A stretch of DNA of 64,000 nt from Rostratula benghalensis (GCA_013399305.1 VXAI01000182.1:937197-1001196); one strand, 5' to 3'. Positions 13,701 through 28,700 are shown, counted from the stretch's first letter. The notes: generated from the sequence alone by a model not told the origin. Numbers and translations are program-made.

Positions 13701-16700
13701 TAATGTTTTACTCCTACATCTCGCCTTCGTAAATGGGCCCACTGCTGCAGAATAACCCAAGAAAGCTGTGGATATATACTTATTGTAGTACTGGTCATGA
13801 GTAACCTTACATTGGAGATTGTGAGTAAGTGTAAGTTTTATATAAAAAGAGAAAAAAAACATGAAAACCACTGAGGCTAGATCTTCAGCTTCTAGCCCTG
13901 ACAATAGCCCTTCCAAGTACAGGATTTTCTGGTTTTAATTTTTTAAACAGAGGGAAAGAAAAACTCCTGAAAAATACAGATTTCTCCTAAGGACTTAGTT
14001 CCAAGACAGAAAATGAGCAGTAGTGTCATTCTGACAGGATCACTCTAGCATGCACACACTTTTCAGGTCACTGCCCTTACTCCATGAAGTCTTTCAGCAG
14101 ATTCACCTCAATCACTGCTACGGCGGGTGCAAGATTTTTTGCCTATCGAGAAAGGGCTGGGAAATTAAGCAACACGGAGTAGCAATCCGACCTGGCCTGA
14201 AACCAGAATGGGAGGACGGTTATACAACTGGTGCCCATTGTGCTCTCTGCAGAGACATCTCACCACAGGCAGGGCCACAGGAGGCCACATGCCGGTTCCA
14301 TGTGCTTTCAGGAAAGCTAATTTAAATGACTTGAGGAACAGCAGTGCACTCCTGGGAACGCTTTCAGGTGTGGACACAAGCTGTGTCATACGCAAGCTCA
14401 GTAAAGAGGGTGACAGACTCTGCAGTAAGTGGTACACACAATCATCTCACTGTTACCTTCTCCTCCCCCGCCAGGCCTGAGAACAACACCCACGTGCAAC
14501 CCTTGGTCGAGTTTCAAGCCTGGCCATGTCCCACTCCAGATACCCGCTCATACAGAACCCTGTACAATGTCTGCCAGGGGACCACAGACTTCCAGCTCAT
14601 ACATGAGAGGTTCAGGCTTTCAGAGGCAGAAGTCCTGGGTCAGGTCCTCTCCCTCTGACAGCAGTCCCAACCACTGGATGAGACAACCCAATTAGTGGCC
14701 TTTCACAGGTGAAGCAGTGAAGGGAGCTCCTCACTGCCACGTACAGCAACACCATTTTGAGTTGCTCTGGTGAGCAGAACACACCACATCTACCAGACAA
14801 AACTTCAAGTATTTCAGCTCTGTGCTTTGGGAGCTAACAGAACAAGAAGTACCTTTCAAGAAGCCCTTTCCCAGTTTTGTGGACTATCAGCTGCCAGTAA
14901 TCTTGGTGGCTTAGAGGCGAGGAAAGAAAAGTCCTCTTTTTAAGTCCCTAATCCTTTCCATGCCACAGAACCAGTAAGAGGTTCTGCCTGTTATTTTTAG
15001 ATGCGATTTAACATGACCTGGGAGGAAAAGAAGGAAGTAGGATTTTGTAGCCTGTGGTACATGAGGAGGCGTGAATAAAGGGTGTGCCCTTCATAGGACA
15101 TCAGTGGGCCCCACCACTGCCTCCCCCACCCCTGCTAGTCATCTCCAGCATTACATAGCAAGATTATTCAATTCTGAACACACCCATCCCAGAGAGGAGC
15201 CTCCTCCAGGCCTGGATTTTCATTCTTTGGGACAGAAGCGGAGCATCCCGACAAAGCATGCGCAGAGGCCGCGTATTCCAAACATCCCAGCGTGGAGCCG
15301 CTTCTGTTATGCTGGCACCCTCTAGTAGGGAACATTCCTGTCATTCTGCGGCTCTTGGAACAAAAGAGCACTCGGATGGAGACATTGCCAAAGACCTCTG
15401 CACAGTGAGTCACATTTTGGAGGCGCAAAAGTCTTGACTGGTAAACACAGGAGCCATTCGGCGTTTGTAGGGAGCTCGTACATCCCCTAAGCACTAGGCT
15501 GCTACGCTGAAAGAGCGCTAACCGCAACACGGAGCTGCTCTCTGCTGTTAAGCACTGCTACCTTGACTACCTGTTTTGAAGAATAAAGAAAAAATGCCTG
15601 ATCTCACTCATTCTCTGTGGGTCTAAATATGCAGCCTCCACTCCCCACACTTCTGCAGCGCTGAGGGATTTCATCTTACCACTGATTAGGGATATGAACA
15701 TACACTGTGCAGGAGAGACACTGACACAGATTTTCATGAGCATTTTACAAATGGATCTGGCTAGCATTTCTCCAGCCAGCACACACTCACCTGCTGTCAT
15801 TCCCACTCACCTTGTTGATGCTGAAATGGCCCTCAAACCTGCAGCCATCCCCATTATTGAGAGGTATCTTCATTGAGTTATCAATATGACCCACTTCATG
15901 CCTTCCCATTTCATCTTGGATGTCTAGTCCAACTACTGCATGGGTGAGAAGGGGAGAAGACAAAAATGAAAACAGAAGAAATAGCAGGAAGGTTGCATAG
16001 GAGAAGCATGCATGGCTTTTATTGGGAAAAAATTCACATCTCTTTCTCTGACATTTGACTAAACTGTGCTAGTAACGCCATTTGTCAAATATTGTTATAC
16101 CAGCTCTTCAGAAAGAACTTTGTAACCATACTTTTAAGGCTGCCTATTTGACACAAATATACCTCCCATGGCCTGCCAGTTGACCACATTCTCAATTACA
16201 CAAAGATAAAAACTTCAGGTGGACAAAGCAGGTGATTTGTGAAAAGCCAACAACTAGCTGGTGCATTCAGAGTTACGAATGAAAGCTGGGAGGTTTCTTG
16301 CTCCCAGAGACAGAAAGGTTGCTATGAAAAAAGGAAATGAGGTGTAGAAAGAGGCCAGAGAGGGAGGTCAGCCACTAGCACAAGCTGCAGAGCCAGCACA
16401 GGGTCCAAGAAAACAGATGTCCTGGTTTGGAACGGAAAGCAATGGGGTAAAAGGTACTTGATCTCCATCCACCCTGTTAGAGGACAAGTGTCACTGTACC
16501 ACTTCAGGCCCCCTTTGAGTATTACTTAAAATACAAACAAAAACTGTGAAGTTAAAAGGGTACTCACGTTCACAATGCAGGTTTGGCAAACTGATGTTCA
16601 GATTCACCTCTATTTTCCCTCCACTGTCTTTGTCTGGGTCATCCACGTAGAGCTCATTAACTCTGGAGGACAGAAAACACTGGTGAGTTCAGGCACATAG

Positions 16701-19700
16701 CTACTGTCCCCAGGAAACAACTGGCACGGGAAGGGAAAAAAGGAGACTTTGAAATGGGGTTTGGCTGTGTGACATCTGTAACAGAGGTACCAGACAGAGA
16801 GCATGAAAACGCTCCAAAACTGCGGGGGGGGGGCAAATCATAATTTAATTTTACTTCTCTTGCAAGTGCAGGAGGCTTTCAACAAGTCCCCTGCACTACC
16901 AGAAACCAAAATCCCTGCTCTGCTTTATGCTTCCTGCCCCCTTCCCTAACCTGAGTTTCCAGAGCCGATACCAAACAAGAACCTAGGGTTGAAGAGGTGG
17001 CAGGCTAATGTGCCAGCCAGCCATGTACCTGGGATGCTACTCCTTTTAGGGAAGGGGGAAGCGTGTGCTTTTCAGTTTGTTTCATAAATAGTTTTATTAA
17101 AAAAGGCCACTCTCAACCATCCCACAGGAAAGATTATTTGAGTAGCCAATTGCCTTTTGTTATTGTCACCCTGTTACCAGAGCAGCGGCAAGAGAAGGCA
17201 GAATGGCATACTTGTATCTCTCTCCTTAATATCTAATTTCAATCTATGAATGGTAACCAAAAGCAATGACTAAAATTGAGGAGAAGAGGATTAGAGCCAG
17301 GAGCAGATGGGAAGAAACATCCTGGACAGCAGGATCTAACACACTGTGCAACAGCCTCCCAAAGAGTAATGTCATTTCAGAGCACCCACGGTCCTGGCAC
17401 ATGTTTCACAGAAGACAAAATACAGATACAGAGTAAAAGGAATACATGAGTATAAATATTTATTGTTGGCACACACAATCCATCTGACAAGTAAAATATA
17501 AATCAAAAAAAACAAGTCAAGCACAGCTGAATTAGTTGAACAGTCCAGAGAATCCTCTCCAGGGAAACTGGCCACACAGAACTGAGAGGATGGTGAGATT
17601 ACCAAGCAGCTCTTTCTCCCTCAAACTCCAAAACCGTTCAGCCTCACCAAAAACAAAGATTTGACAATTTATCTTCCAAATCCGGCAGATTATAAGCTAT
17701 GGGAATTTATGTTCAGTCAAGCTACATAAACTAAACTACCTTGCCCAGTAAGTGCTCTGTGTTACTTTTATTTAATGCTCTCTCAAAGTGTGTGAAACCC
17801 TTTGACGAGCCCTTGCCGAAGAGTCTATACGCTAACAGACAAACCAGACTAAGGGCAGCTACAAGACAGATTCAAAGTGATTTTGCTCTGGTGATACATC
17901 TCTGGACCATAATGAACTGTTTGCCCTGTGGATTCAGGAGAAACAAGCCTTCACACTGAGAAACACACAGCTGCCAATTTTTTTGGAGGCAATTACTCAC
18001 AGGTCAGTGGGGTTTGCAGACACTCATTTAAAACCAGCACAGCATTTGTCTTCAGCTTCACAGCCCTACCTTTCTCTGGTTTTAATTGGCTTGACAAGTT
18101 GCTTGCAATCATTACTCAACGTATTTTTCAAGTGATTAATAAAAATGACACAGAGGGAGGGGAAAGATTGCTCATCAGTGACCTAGTTAGAAGCTTCTTG
18201 GCTGAGCCCTCTCCTCCCTGGTGGAATGCATTAAATCTTCTACATGTTTATTACTGGCAGATTGGGTAGCGATGGGGATTAAGTCATATGTCCAAATAGG
18301 GTTGTGAGGAGCAGCTCCAGCCAGGACAGGCATTAATCCCCCAAGGCAACGCACCTTTCTGTGCTCCCCGAGTCCTCCCATGCAGATCCCAGCTGCCAGC
18401 CAACTGGTTTCATAAAAGCACCTGGCTTCTTCCCAGCTCTCTGCCCTCTGAGATGTGGGCCATGCCCAGCCAGTGCCGCGGGCAACTTGATGTTACTGGC
18501 CAAAAGCAGCATTTGTGCTGGGGCTGGCAGAGAAAAGCATCAGGTTCAGCAGCTCAGCTGAACATCCCAGCTCTTTTGGAGGAAAAGCTCTAGGAAGGTC
18601 TGTATTTGTATTTGCTGATTTCCAGTTGTGAACTGGTCAGAAAATGTGCGGTGAGGGGTGGTCTGTAAGCAGAGGCACATAGGCCTTTTGGTGAGAGGCA
18701 GCTGCTGGCAGAAGCCATAGGATAAACCTTGCACAGGGAGCCTATGGAAGCTCTGACACAGGCAGGTAAGTGGTGAGGTCAGTTGGTTAGAGGCTGGATC
18801 ACTGAGGCAAAGAGAAGTAGGCCAGTTTGTCCACGTCACACAGACCATTAGTCGCAGATAAAGGAAACTGGTTTCCTGTCCTACAGTCCGGTCACTGGAC
18901 CAGTGATTCTCAACCTGTCTTTTGGGCAAGACTCATGGCCACTTCCTCCTCCTCCTCCTCCTCCTCCTCTTTACCTAGTAGCCCCTTGCCCCTCTCCTAC
19001 TCAAGATCTCAATTTCATAACCCTACCTATCACTCCTTAGACATCTGACAGCTTGTCACAGTTTGTCTTTCCTTCCCCTCCCTTGAACCTGCAGCACCAC
19101 CTTCCATGGAGTACCCTGCCTGCTGAAGCCTGCTTCTTCCTCCCAGATCTGCCCACTGTCTCCTCCCAGCAGCATCAACTGCTGAGGAGGACCCACGCAA
19201 ACAAACCCAGCAAGGTTTTTTAGCAGGACTCCAAAGTGCACCCTTTGTGCTGACCTGCTCCGTTACTGAAGTTCCTTCTCACTATGGGGAATCAAGGGCA
19301 CAACACCACCACCCACAGGTGTTGCTTACTGGGGCAAACCTCAGAAGAAACATCATCTTTTTCAACAAACTGGAAACTCCACTCCCAAAAATACAATTCT
19401 GGAAACCTCACAAGTAAAGCAAACTTCCAGAGTCAAGGCTGCTCCTCCCAGCATCTCCCCCTGAATCACCACCACCTGAGTCTGGATGGAGCTGGTAGAG
19501 GACTGGCACTCACGCCTCCCATGCTATCCTCTTCCCCAGGGCCAAGAAGCCCAATTTCCTTCCCATTATTTAATTGGACAACCCTGAGATGTTGGGAAAA
19601 ACAGTGTTTACCACCTCTAGCCATACTCCCTGAAGGGATAGCATCTCTAGTGGAAGAAATGAAGTTGGCTCTAATTTATAGCTGTCCCTCCTGGAACATA

Positions 19701-22700
19701 AAGTGTCCCAGGAGTAACAGTGCTTTACAGTGAATCTGGGATGGTCACAAGGGAAATAAACCCCAGAAGGACACTGTAACCTCAGCTGTTTCTAGAGGAT
19801 TTTAAAGAGGCAGCATATAGGGATGTATTGTGACCCTAAAGATGGCACATATCTCCTCAGAAGACCCCAAGCACGTAGGAGTTGGTATTTTAGTGGTTGC
19901 TGTTAAGAACTATTTGAAGAAGGTGGCCCAGTAAAGCAGGGGTGAGGTGCAAAGCTATGAAAGTACAAGGGCAATAGGACAGGTGAGAGGTGGACCTCTC
20001 CCTCCGTGAGACCTCCCACCACTCATTCAAGGAAAGGGAGGATCGTTTCTCCACGCAGCAGGAGCCGTGATCCATACGGGAAGAATCTGCTTCGCTTCTA
20101 GAAAGAGCCACTTTGAAATACTTCACATTCCTGAGCGGTGCTGCTGGATTTTCTCAGTTGCTTGTCCCGTTTGCTTACACACTTGCAGCATTACACAGGA
20201 GAAGTTAGAGGGACTCTTTGGCTAAAACTGCAGATCATGCAAATGGCACGCAAGAGAGAATGAAAGGGGGAAGGAGCAGCAAAAGGACTTATCATTTCTT
20301 TAAGATTTTATCCAAAGAAAGCCAGACCCGTTCCCCATGCTTCAGGACTTAGATTTATGACACAACAGCTTTGTTTCCCAAGAAACAAAACTTCCCCGGT
20401 AACTTATTCCCACCCAGCAGCCCTGGCCACTAACATCATACACCTCAGCACTTCAACAGCTGAAGAGCCTGCAGCCCTTTGAATACAAGAGGAGACACAC
20501 TGCATCAGAGCTTCCCACGCTGCCTGGGTCCTCTCTAAACGCATCTTCTTTGGCTTCTGCCGTCCTTGTCCTAGTTTCTGCTTCAAATTCTAGCCTTTTT
20601 TCTCCCTCTTTCACAACAATCACCCAGGCACCCTCCTCCCCAGCCATGAGCCATACAGAAAATACAATCACTTACTCCAGCAAACTGCATTTTATTCTGT
20701 CCTACACCTCCCAGGAGGCACTCTCTGCTCTCCAGAACCCTAAGAGAGAAAATAAGTATTCTTTCTAGAGGGAGCCCAATGCTCCTCAAAAGACCTCTTC
20801 AAGCAAGCTCTCTTGGCTCTACCTGCCATTTCAGCTCGAATCAACCACCTTCCAGAAACACAACCACCCAAAGCTGGGATTCCTGCACTGCCTTCCTCTC
20901 TGTTGTGCCAGAGCAGAGAAGACCCAACATTGGACAAGCAACCCATCTTCTTCTCAAATTGTGTGAAGAAACAAGCAGCAGGTTGGCAAATTCCCTCATG
21001 TGTAATAAACTGGGCATGTGTCTATTGTTCTGCCATCCCTAATCTTCCATGCCCTGAAACCAAATCAATTCTTTATTGAGAAGGTCTTTGTCCCACATTA
21101 GGTCTTGGCTCAGCTGTGAGGCACAGAAGACACACTGTCCTACAAAGGAAGGAATTACATTTCTCTAGGACACAGGAAGAAGGAGAAGGGTTCGAAAGAC
21201 GTCAATGTAGATTAAGAGTCAGAAATTGCAAATGACATCATGATACGACCTTCTGCTTCCTGCTAACCCACACACATAGATTAGGACAAACGGCATAACA
21301 ACACTTCACAAAGGTATAACACCTTTTATTAGGTAATCTCCAAGTTACTACGCAAACATTAATTAAGCTTCTTAGCACCCCTGAGAGGTAGGCAGCTAAG
21401 TATTACAGCCTTCTACAGAAAACTGTCTGTCTCAAGGTCAGCCCATGGCGAGAGCAGGATTACAACTCCCGTTGCCCTCTGACTGCTGGGCTGTATTCCC
21501 TACGCTGGCCTGGCTTGCTCCAGAATTTCATCTGCCTTAACTGGATGAGCTGGTGGACTTGGAGTTTCATCTCCAGGTTAGTGTCTGGGACCTGGATCAG
21601 ACCATACGAGTCGTAGCATTGTGCTCCTGGTGCAGAAGGCTGAACACTCCAGGGTTCACATTTCCAGCAGAAGGAACACCAGGATTACACTCTGCTGCCT
21701 GCAGCAGCTGCAGCTTGATCCCGCAGGTTGTTAGGAGAAATTTTCATGGGCTCAGGGCCACAAAACACATTCCACATACCTTGGAGAGCTAAGGGACAAA
21801 AAGACTCTGAAGGCAGGTATGATAACAATTCTGCTTCACTGCATGTTCAGTCTTGGGAATGCAAATGAATCCAGTGTGAACAAGCAATGCTGGTCTCAGA
21901 AGCTCCTGGCATTTTGCTTCCTCCCACATTTGGGGTACCTGACAGCCTGTATGAACAGCCAAATTGTGCTGCATCTCATGTGGCCCCAGCACAGGAGCTG
22001 GGCTGTGTGATACTCAGACTGGCCGAGGTGTTTTTCATAAGGATTAAAGCAAGCAGGTGTCCCCAGTAAATGATCCAGTCACCTTAAATGAACCAATGAT
22101 TTGGACATTGGTTTTGATTTATGTTTTTATGATTACTGATATTCTGTTAAGTGATTAATTGCCTTGCAGGGGGGTACAGCCTTCCAAGTGACAAGCTTGT
22201 CACTTCAGACTCTTCTTTGCCAGTTACTACATTAGAAACAAAACAAAACAAAACAAAACCAAACCAAAAACCCACAAGAAAACACTGCCAGGAATGGTCT
22301 GTTGCTTTCTACAATGTGCTGTGGCAGATGAATTACTGTTGAGCAGCTACATTCATACCACAAGTATCACATTCATGCCCTCCTACCCTTACCCTGGCTG
22401 CCAATGCAAGGCAGCCTAGATTAGTTAATTACATCTTTCCTCCTTCATGATGGAATACTTGGAAAACTCTTATTGATCCTACAGAACATAATTCATGACC
22501 TAATTACAGTGACAAAACTGCAAGATTATCATCTTGCCAGCTATTAACTTCTAGCGTTGATCTGAGTTAATTAGAAAAGAGATAGGTGATTTCTACGTTC
22601 TTGATTTGCAACACAACAGCAGGATGATGAGGAAGACTGCAAAAGGCACGCCAAGCAATTCCTAGCCCTCAATCTGTGCTTAACTCTCAACCTACTAACG

Positions 22701-25700
22701 ATTCTGCTCAGGAAATACCAGACACACTTAACGCTTTAGCACCATTTCTTCAGCCATTTGATTCATTTGAGCATGGGACAACTGTGTTTGATACTGTTAA
22801 TTTTGCAGAGGTTCAAATGTGGAGCATGGATCTCTTTTCTTTATCTGTTGTTTTCCAGAATGGAGGAGGTTAATCTAGATTCTTGTTTTGGACTAAGCCT
22901 TGAGTCTCTCTGAGTCTGGACATAAAAAAAAAAAAAAAAGGAAAAGAAACAATCAAGAAGATACGTGATTTCCAGAGTTAAACTCACCCTCCCCTTAGCT
23001 GCAATGACAGGCTGTGGCTGAGCAAAGCAGCAAAGAAAGAAAAGCTCTCCCCTCACCAGCCCTTCACTGTTGTTTTCCTGAAAAGGACGTAGCCCCACCT
23101 AAGAACGAAGTTTTGATTTCCTTCATGGTTGCTCAGAAGACTGCCTGTTAGGGTCACACAACAGATCTAGAAGATGAGAAACTAGGAATTTTCTAGCCTG
23201 CTCAGGGCTCATCTACACAGGAAGCCAGTCAGCAGGAAAACAAGATGTGCATTTATAGCGTGTTACCTCTGCCACATGAGCTTCCTGCGTGTCTGCTCTA
23301 ACGCACACAGCGGCTCGGCTCGGCTTCCGAGCTGCAGGAAGCTCCCGTGCACAGACGCAATCTTGGTGCTCCTCAGAAAAGCCCACACGAGTTACGACAC
23401 AGCCACTGCCATGTTTGGGTCTGGTGTTATGACTGCTATCCTCAAGAGGAGGGTGTAATTTCTTGGCTTTCTGCCACCCAGACAAGTCTTTAGCAGTTGA
23501 GACTATAAACGCTAAGACAATGGGCTGGTCAAGGAAAACCAGCTTTGAAGTTGGGCAAGAGTGACCAAACTGAGATTTCTAGTAATACCAGGAATTTAAG
23601 TTGCTAGAGTCATGTGAATGTAGCAGAAAGTCCACCAGTGGGCAGAAGCCAGTGAGTTAGGTTAGTGTGGTGCTGAGCAGACCTTATTTTCTCATATTAC
23701 AGCATGAGTTCAACAAACCACACCAACCTGTCACTTTAGATGCAGATACCAAAGAAACCTCCCTTTGGTGAGAGTTTGTTAATCCTGTGGGTACCACTGC
23801 TGTTGAGGTTGCTGCTGACCTGCCCTGAAGCAAGCTGTCGATGCACACACACACCGTGCGCAATTACTCGGCCTAACAGGGCCATGAGGTGAGCATGAGT
23901 CCACACCAGTGAACCTCTGATGTAAGGCACCATTTCACCTTGCCATCAAAAATCTCAGCTTTTGTCAAGCACATGACCGCTTTAAGGGAAATATTACACA
24001 AGAGGAGAAAGACTGATGCGGGCTGGTAGAACAGCTGGCACTGGCAGAGCAGGAAAGCTCACCCCATGTAGGCGCACGCTCTAGTTAATCATTCAGATCC
24101 TGGCTGACACCAGGAAACTTCAAGCTGGGAGAAATATCTGCTGTAGGACACAATTAATACAAAAGAAACTTGAAGTCCGCAGTAAAAGCTGCTGGGAATT
24201 AAACAGTTTGCACATAAGGAGTCTTCCATACAATCAAAAGTATTTGATTCATTCAAGGCTCAAAATACCTTTGTGAGATAACCTCCCTTGTTATTTATTA
24301 CCACCAAGTTTAAATGGTGGCACAGAGCTCTCACACTTTGTTCCAGACCACGTAGAGCTCCACAGCTCCACACTCCTATTCCAAACGATGAGACTATAAT
24401 GCCTCGCAACGCACCGCCAGTAATACACACTTGAAAGGCAAGCACAAGAGGTTAGCAACATCTTTGAGTACCTTTAAGGCACTGGATTTCCCAGAAGAGA
24501 AAGCAGTGAGTAAGAAATGGAAAACAAAAAGTTTACTTCTACTTTAGAAGTTGCTGAACTGGGAAGCACTTTGTTATGTGACTTTCTCAAGTATTTCCAC
24601 TGTTACAGGGGGAGCCTATTCACAAATGCTGGGGGTGATCTGTTCCCAGCACGAGAGATTTTGATGACTTATAACTCATCAGAAGGAGGTTCTCATATTC
24701 TGCAAGGTATTGTGTTGGACAGTCCATGACGAATCAGTTTCCTGTATTCATTTGTTTCAGTCCCTTCCATGACATCCTCTCTAAAATGTTACTGCTTTAT
24801 TGCTTACAAACACCTCCTCCCCACACAGTTCCTGCTGGGAAAAGCAGTTTACCATCTCTCTGAGGTTTTAATGTGAAACTTGCCAGCAGAGCATGCAGGA
24901 ACTTATAGCAGCTCAATATTTTTGTGGAAAATGCATCATCTTGTTAAGAAAAAAAAAAAGCATGAAAAAAACTCAGAGAACCGTACAATTTTTTTTGTTA
25001 AAAAACAAATTTCTAGTCAGGAAACTACCACTACAAAAAGGCATGTGCACATGTGCACTCAAATAATTGGATCAAAATTAGGCAAAAATTATTAATTCTT
25101 CTGGTAGAACATGAACTAAAATAAAAAAAGAAAAACAGATAAGAGAATGAGATCTAATAGGAGCACAAGAAAAAGTACTATTTTACTCCAAGCAATTTGT
25201 GTAGCTTCTATTTATTTTTTTTAAACCAAGAAAACTAAGCAAACTCATCTCCTGAGAGAAGTGAGTTGATAAGGTGCCCCTTATTCATGCAACTGAATTC
25301 AAAGAAACAGCGAGTAAGAAACCTAAGATACCATCTCTGAAGTAATTGTGTAATGGGCATTAAAAAAATAGCTAGAGCTAGATTACACTACCTTCTTATG
25401 GTTAAACATTAGTCAAGGTTAAAATTCTTCTTGAAATTATATTCTTGACCCAAGTCAGAGCTGCACAAAAACAATGAAGAACCCACATGGTTATCAGAAG
25501 CCACGTAAAACACAGTCAACCTAAACACGGCACGTGAGCCCAGTGCGTTTCAGAGGGTTTTTGCTCAGCAGTGACATCTGTTGCTATCTGGACCATCACA
25601 GAAGTCTGACAGAAGTTCCACCCGTCCTAACTATCCAGGAACTGTGCATCACAGTCCAGTGAGCTCACTGCCACATCAGCAGCGTGATGGAGAATGTTTC

Positions 25701-28700
25701 CTAGAACCCAAACCAAAGGTACCTCTGGTAATAGTTACTAGGAAAAGTTTACTTCAAGGCAGGAGAAGCATGAGAACGAGGGCAGGGGGGAGGGGATTAA
25801 TTCTGATTAACTATAATACTTGTTCTATGCGCAATTTTTTAAAGCGGAAATTATTTCTGTTTTGCTCAAAGTGAGGTTCCAAAGAGGCTACACCTGGGCC
25901 AACTTGTCTTAAGCACAAAACCTATCAACTGGTTTTCCAAGTAAGGCTCAACAAGTGAAAAGAAAGTAAAACTCATGCATGAGTAATCCACATCTATCAG
26001 AAATTCACCTCCGATATTTAAAAAAAAAACCCAGCTATTATTAACATTAGACTAATAATAATTTGTACTTTATGCTGTTCATTTTTCCAAAAAAGCATCT
26101 CTAATAACATCCAGTGAAGACTAGCAGAATGTGATACCCATTTTATCCCCAGGGAAGTGAGGGGAAAAGAAAACATCTTGTTAGAGATTCCAGAGTATCC
26201 ACAACGGGACCCCCCAGTCTCAGAGCACGGGCCATGTGGATTCAGGCAGCAGGAACCACCCATTTCAACATAAAGAATCACTGATGGAAAACACACTAGT
26301 TTTTGATAACCACTGTGAACCAAACAAGTACAGAGGAAAGTGCCCATTCAGGAGGAGAGGGGAAACAAACCTCAGATGAGGACAAGAAATCAGCAGCCCA
26401 AAGAGGAGGAAGGAGACTGCTACTGACTGGCATTGATCTTCTCAGCATTCACACTACCCTACACCTGATCACCGGAGAACTGAAAAGAAGCTTTTGATGT
26501 GATCTGTGGTCACATGAAAAATAATCACTGTGCTCAACAGAGAAATCCAGTATGCAGCTAATAAAGGATCAAGCAGGTCTGGGAATAGCTTTCTGTAACT
26601 CAAGTATTTTAGGACTAAATTTGCATACTTATTAAAGTTGAATGATGGACTGAGAGTTTGGACTCCATCAAAAGGAATCCAAAAGTCATTAGACAACTAA
26701 TTGACCTAGTGAAATCACAGGCACATTTTTTCCAAGACAACAGAGTAACGCTGTGAAGAAACATATATGCACATACATTCGGAGGAAAATATGATTTTTA
26801 CTTACATTTCAGTGGCTATGAATCCGGTGAGCTCAGACAGGAAGAGAAACAGTATGAAGAGACAGCAGCAGACAGAGACTGGAAAAGAGGCAAGGAGAGG
26901 AAGGGTTAGTTTCATATATCTAACAAAGACATAAAGTGTTTTCACACAGGCACACTATTCCCACCATGGATATGCCACCCAAACACACTTAAGAACTAAG
27001 ACTGCTTAGAGACAGTGACTCAGACAAGACCATCAGAGCAGTGACTTCAATGGCACGACAAAACCCAATGTCCTCCTGGATATCTTAATTCTTGGGCCAC
27101 CTTTTCCATCATGATTTCTCTTTCCCCATGGCTCCTGCATTTTCCAACCCCAGTACACAATGTTTATCTGTCAGCTCTCCCACCTTCCTGACAAAGCTGC
27201 TTGACAATATGATCTCTTTGGGGCCCTTGCTTCAAATGTAATTTTATTACTACTAAAACCTCTAGAAAGGAAAAAGTATCAACACCTCTTTACTTCAAAA
27301 GCACACAGTCAGCAACACAGTGTTTAGTGGATTAGGAAACGTTTCGGTTCTTTGTCAAATTCTAAGTTTAAGTCATTCCACAGCCTGCACTACCCACTAG
27401 AATCACAGAATGGTTAGAGTTGGAAGGGACCTTAAGGATCATCAAGTTCCAACCCCCCTGCCATGAGCAGGGACACCTCCCACCAGACCAGGTTTCTCAA
27501 AGCCCCATCCAGCCTGGCCTTGAACACCCACAGGGATGGGGCTTCCACAACTTCTTTGGCCAATCTGTTCCAGTGCTTCACCACCCTCATAGCAAAGAAC
27601 TTCTTCCTGATACCTAATCTAAATCTCCCCTCTTTCAATTTAAAACCATTACGCCTTGTTCTGTCACTACACTTCCTGACAAAGAGTCCTTTCTCCAGCT
27701 CTCCTGTAGCTCTCTTCAGATATTGGAAGGTTGCCATAAGGTTTCCCTGGAGCCTTCTCTTTTCCAGGCTGAACAACCCTAGCTCTCCCAACCTGTCCTT
27801 ATAGCAGGGGTGCTCCATCCCTCTGATCATCTTCATGGCCCTCTGCTGGATCTGTTCCAACAGATCCTTCCTGTGCTAAGGACTCCAAGGATAGACAGAG
27901 CTGATACAACAGAGATGTGGAGATAATGGACCAACTTAGCCAATGCCTGATACTTCTCTAATTTCTGCATTTGTCAATAGATTGACTCCTCAGAGAAGGA
28001 AATGCAAAGTACCTGGACAAGAAGTCCCTTGTCTTTTCTAAGAATGCCAACCTAGAGTTAAAAGGAGAGAACCCGAAGTAACTGCCACACTACTGGTGAC
28101 TCTTCATCAGGGAACAATTAAAAACATGGTACAGTGGCATTCACGCAGCACTGACAAGAGTCTCTGACCCACACAGGAGGGGCTGGAAGGAAGGAAGGAC
28201 AGGGGTGATTGGAGTAGACAAGGATGTGCCAACTCAAGGGGACAGGGTATTTGTCTTAAATAAGATACCCAAGTTCATCATGAATCACTATACAAAAGGG
28301 TAAACCAGGAAATGGTATGCTGTTCCAGGGACAACAGGAGCACAATCCGGTTCACCCCTCAGTCCCAGCCGAGTTACAATGACCACGCACTCTTTGGAAA
28401 AGACCACTTTACCATAGCCACTAATTAGGACTGAGAAATAAATAAGAAAAACCCTGTTCCTCAACTGTATTCCACATGACCTATTCAGTCTGAATGCTTG
28501 TTCTTTCAGGAAGCTCAAGTAACAACTGGCTGGGGAGTAATTTTATCATACAATTGCGCCTGTCCAAACTCCCTTGGTAGAGAATGTGAGAGGCAAGGGA
28601 AGGAAAGAGGAGGTTCATAACGCAAATACCAAGACAGATTCTCAAGTGACCTAAAGCCTTGTGCCTCATTCCTCAGATTAGTCAGCTTATAGTTCTGAGG

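Larger units (their letters stand above)
16663..26805 (-). other. ERGIC1: ERGIC1 intron 3
   Basis: 10,143 bp. Contents: a G-run at 16824-16833, a TCC microsatellite at 18944-18970, MIR-like remnants at about 21348-21510 and 24256-24390, a CAAAA-type repeat at 22238-22270, an A16 run at 22924-22939, a nested GC-rich hairpin at 23278-23344, and a TAATTA-rich block at about 22390-22640 that could be a conserved regulatory element. No other gene recognised. Confidence 0.85.

Noticed and set aside
16424..16460. TGTCCTGGTTTGGAACGGAAA, resembling the start of bird LTR elements
   Set aside because: Only the first dozen bases resemble an LTR. No paired end, target duplication or internal region was seen.
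26125..26240. Possible further MIR-like remnant in intron 3 (GATACCCATTTTATCCCCAGG)
   Set aside because: Only one motif of the family is convincing, and the expected downstream pieces are not in order.
27432..27860. 142-codon minus-strand ORF
   Set aside because: Not a host gene: it is the C-terminal end of the CR1 reverse transcriptase ORF and is listed as part of that element.
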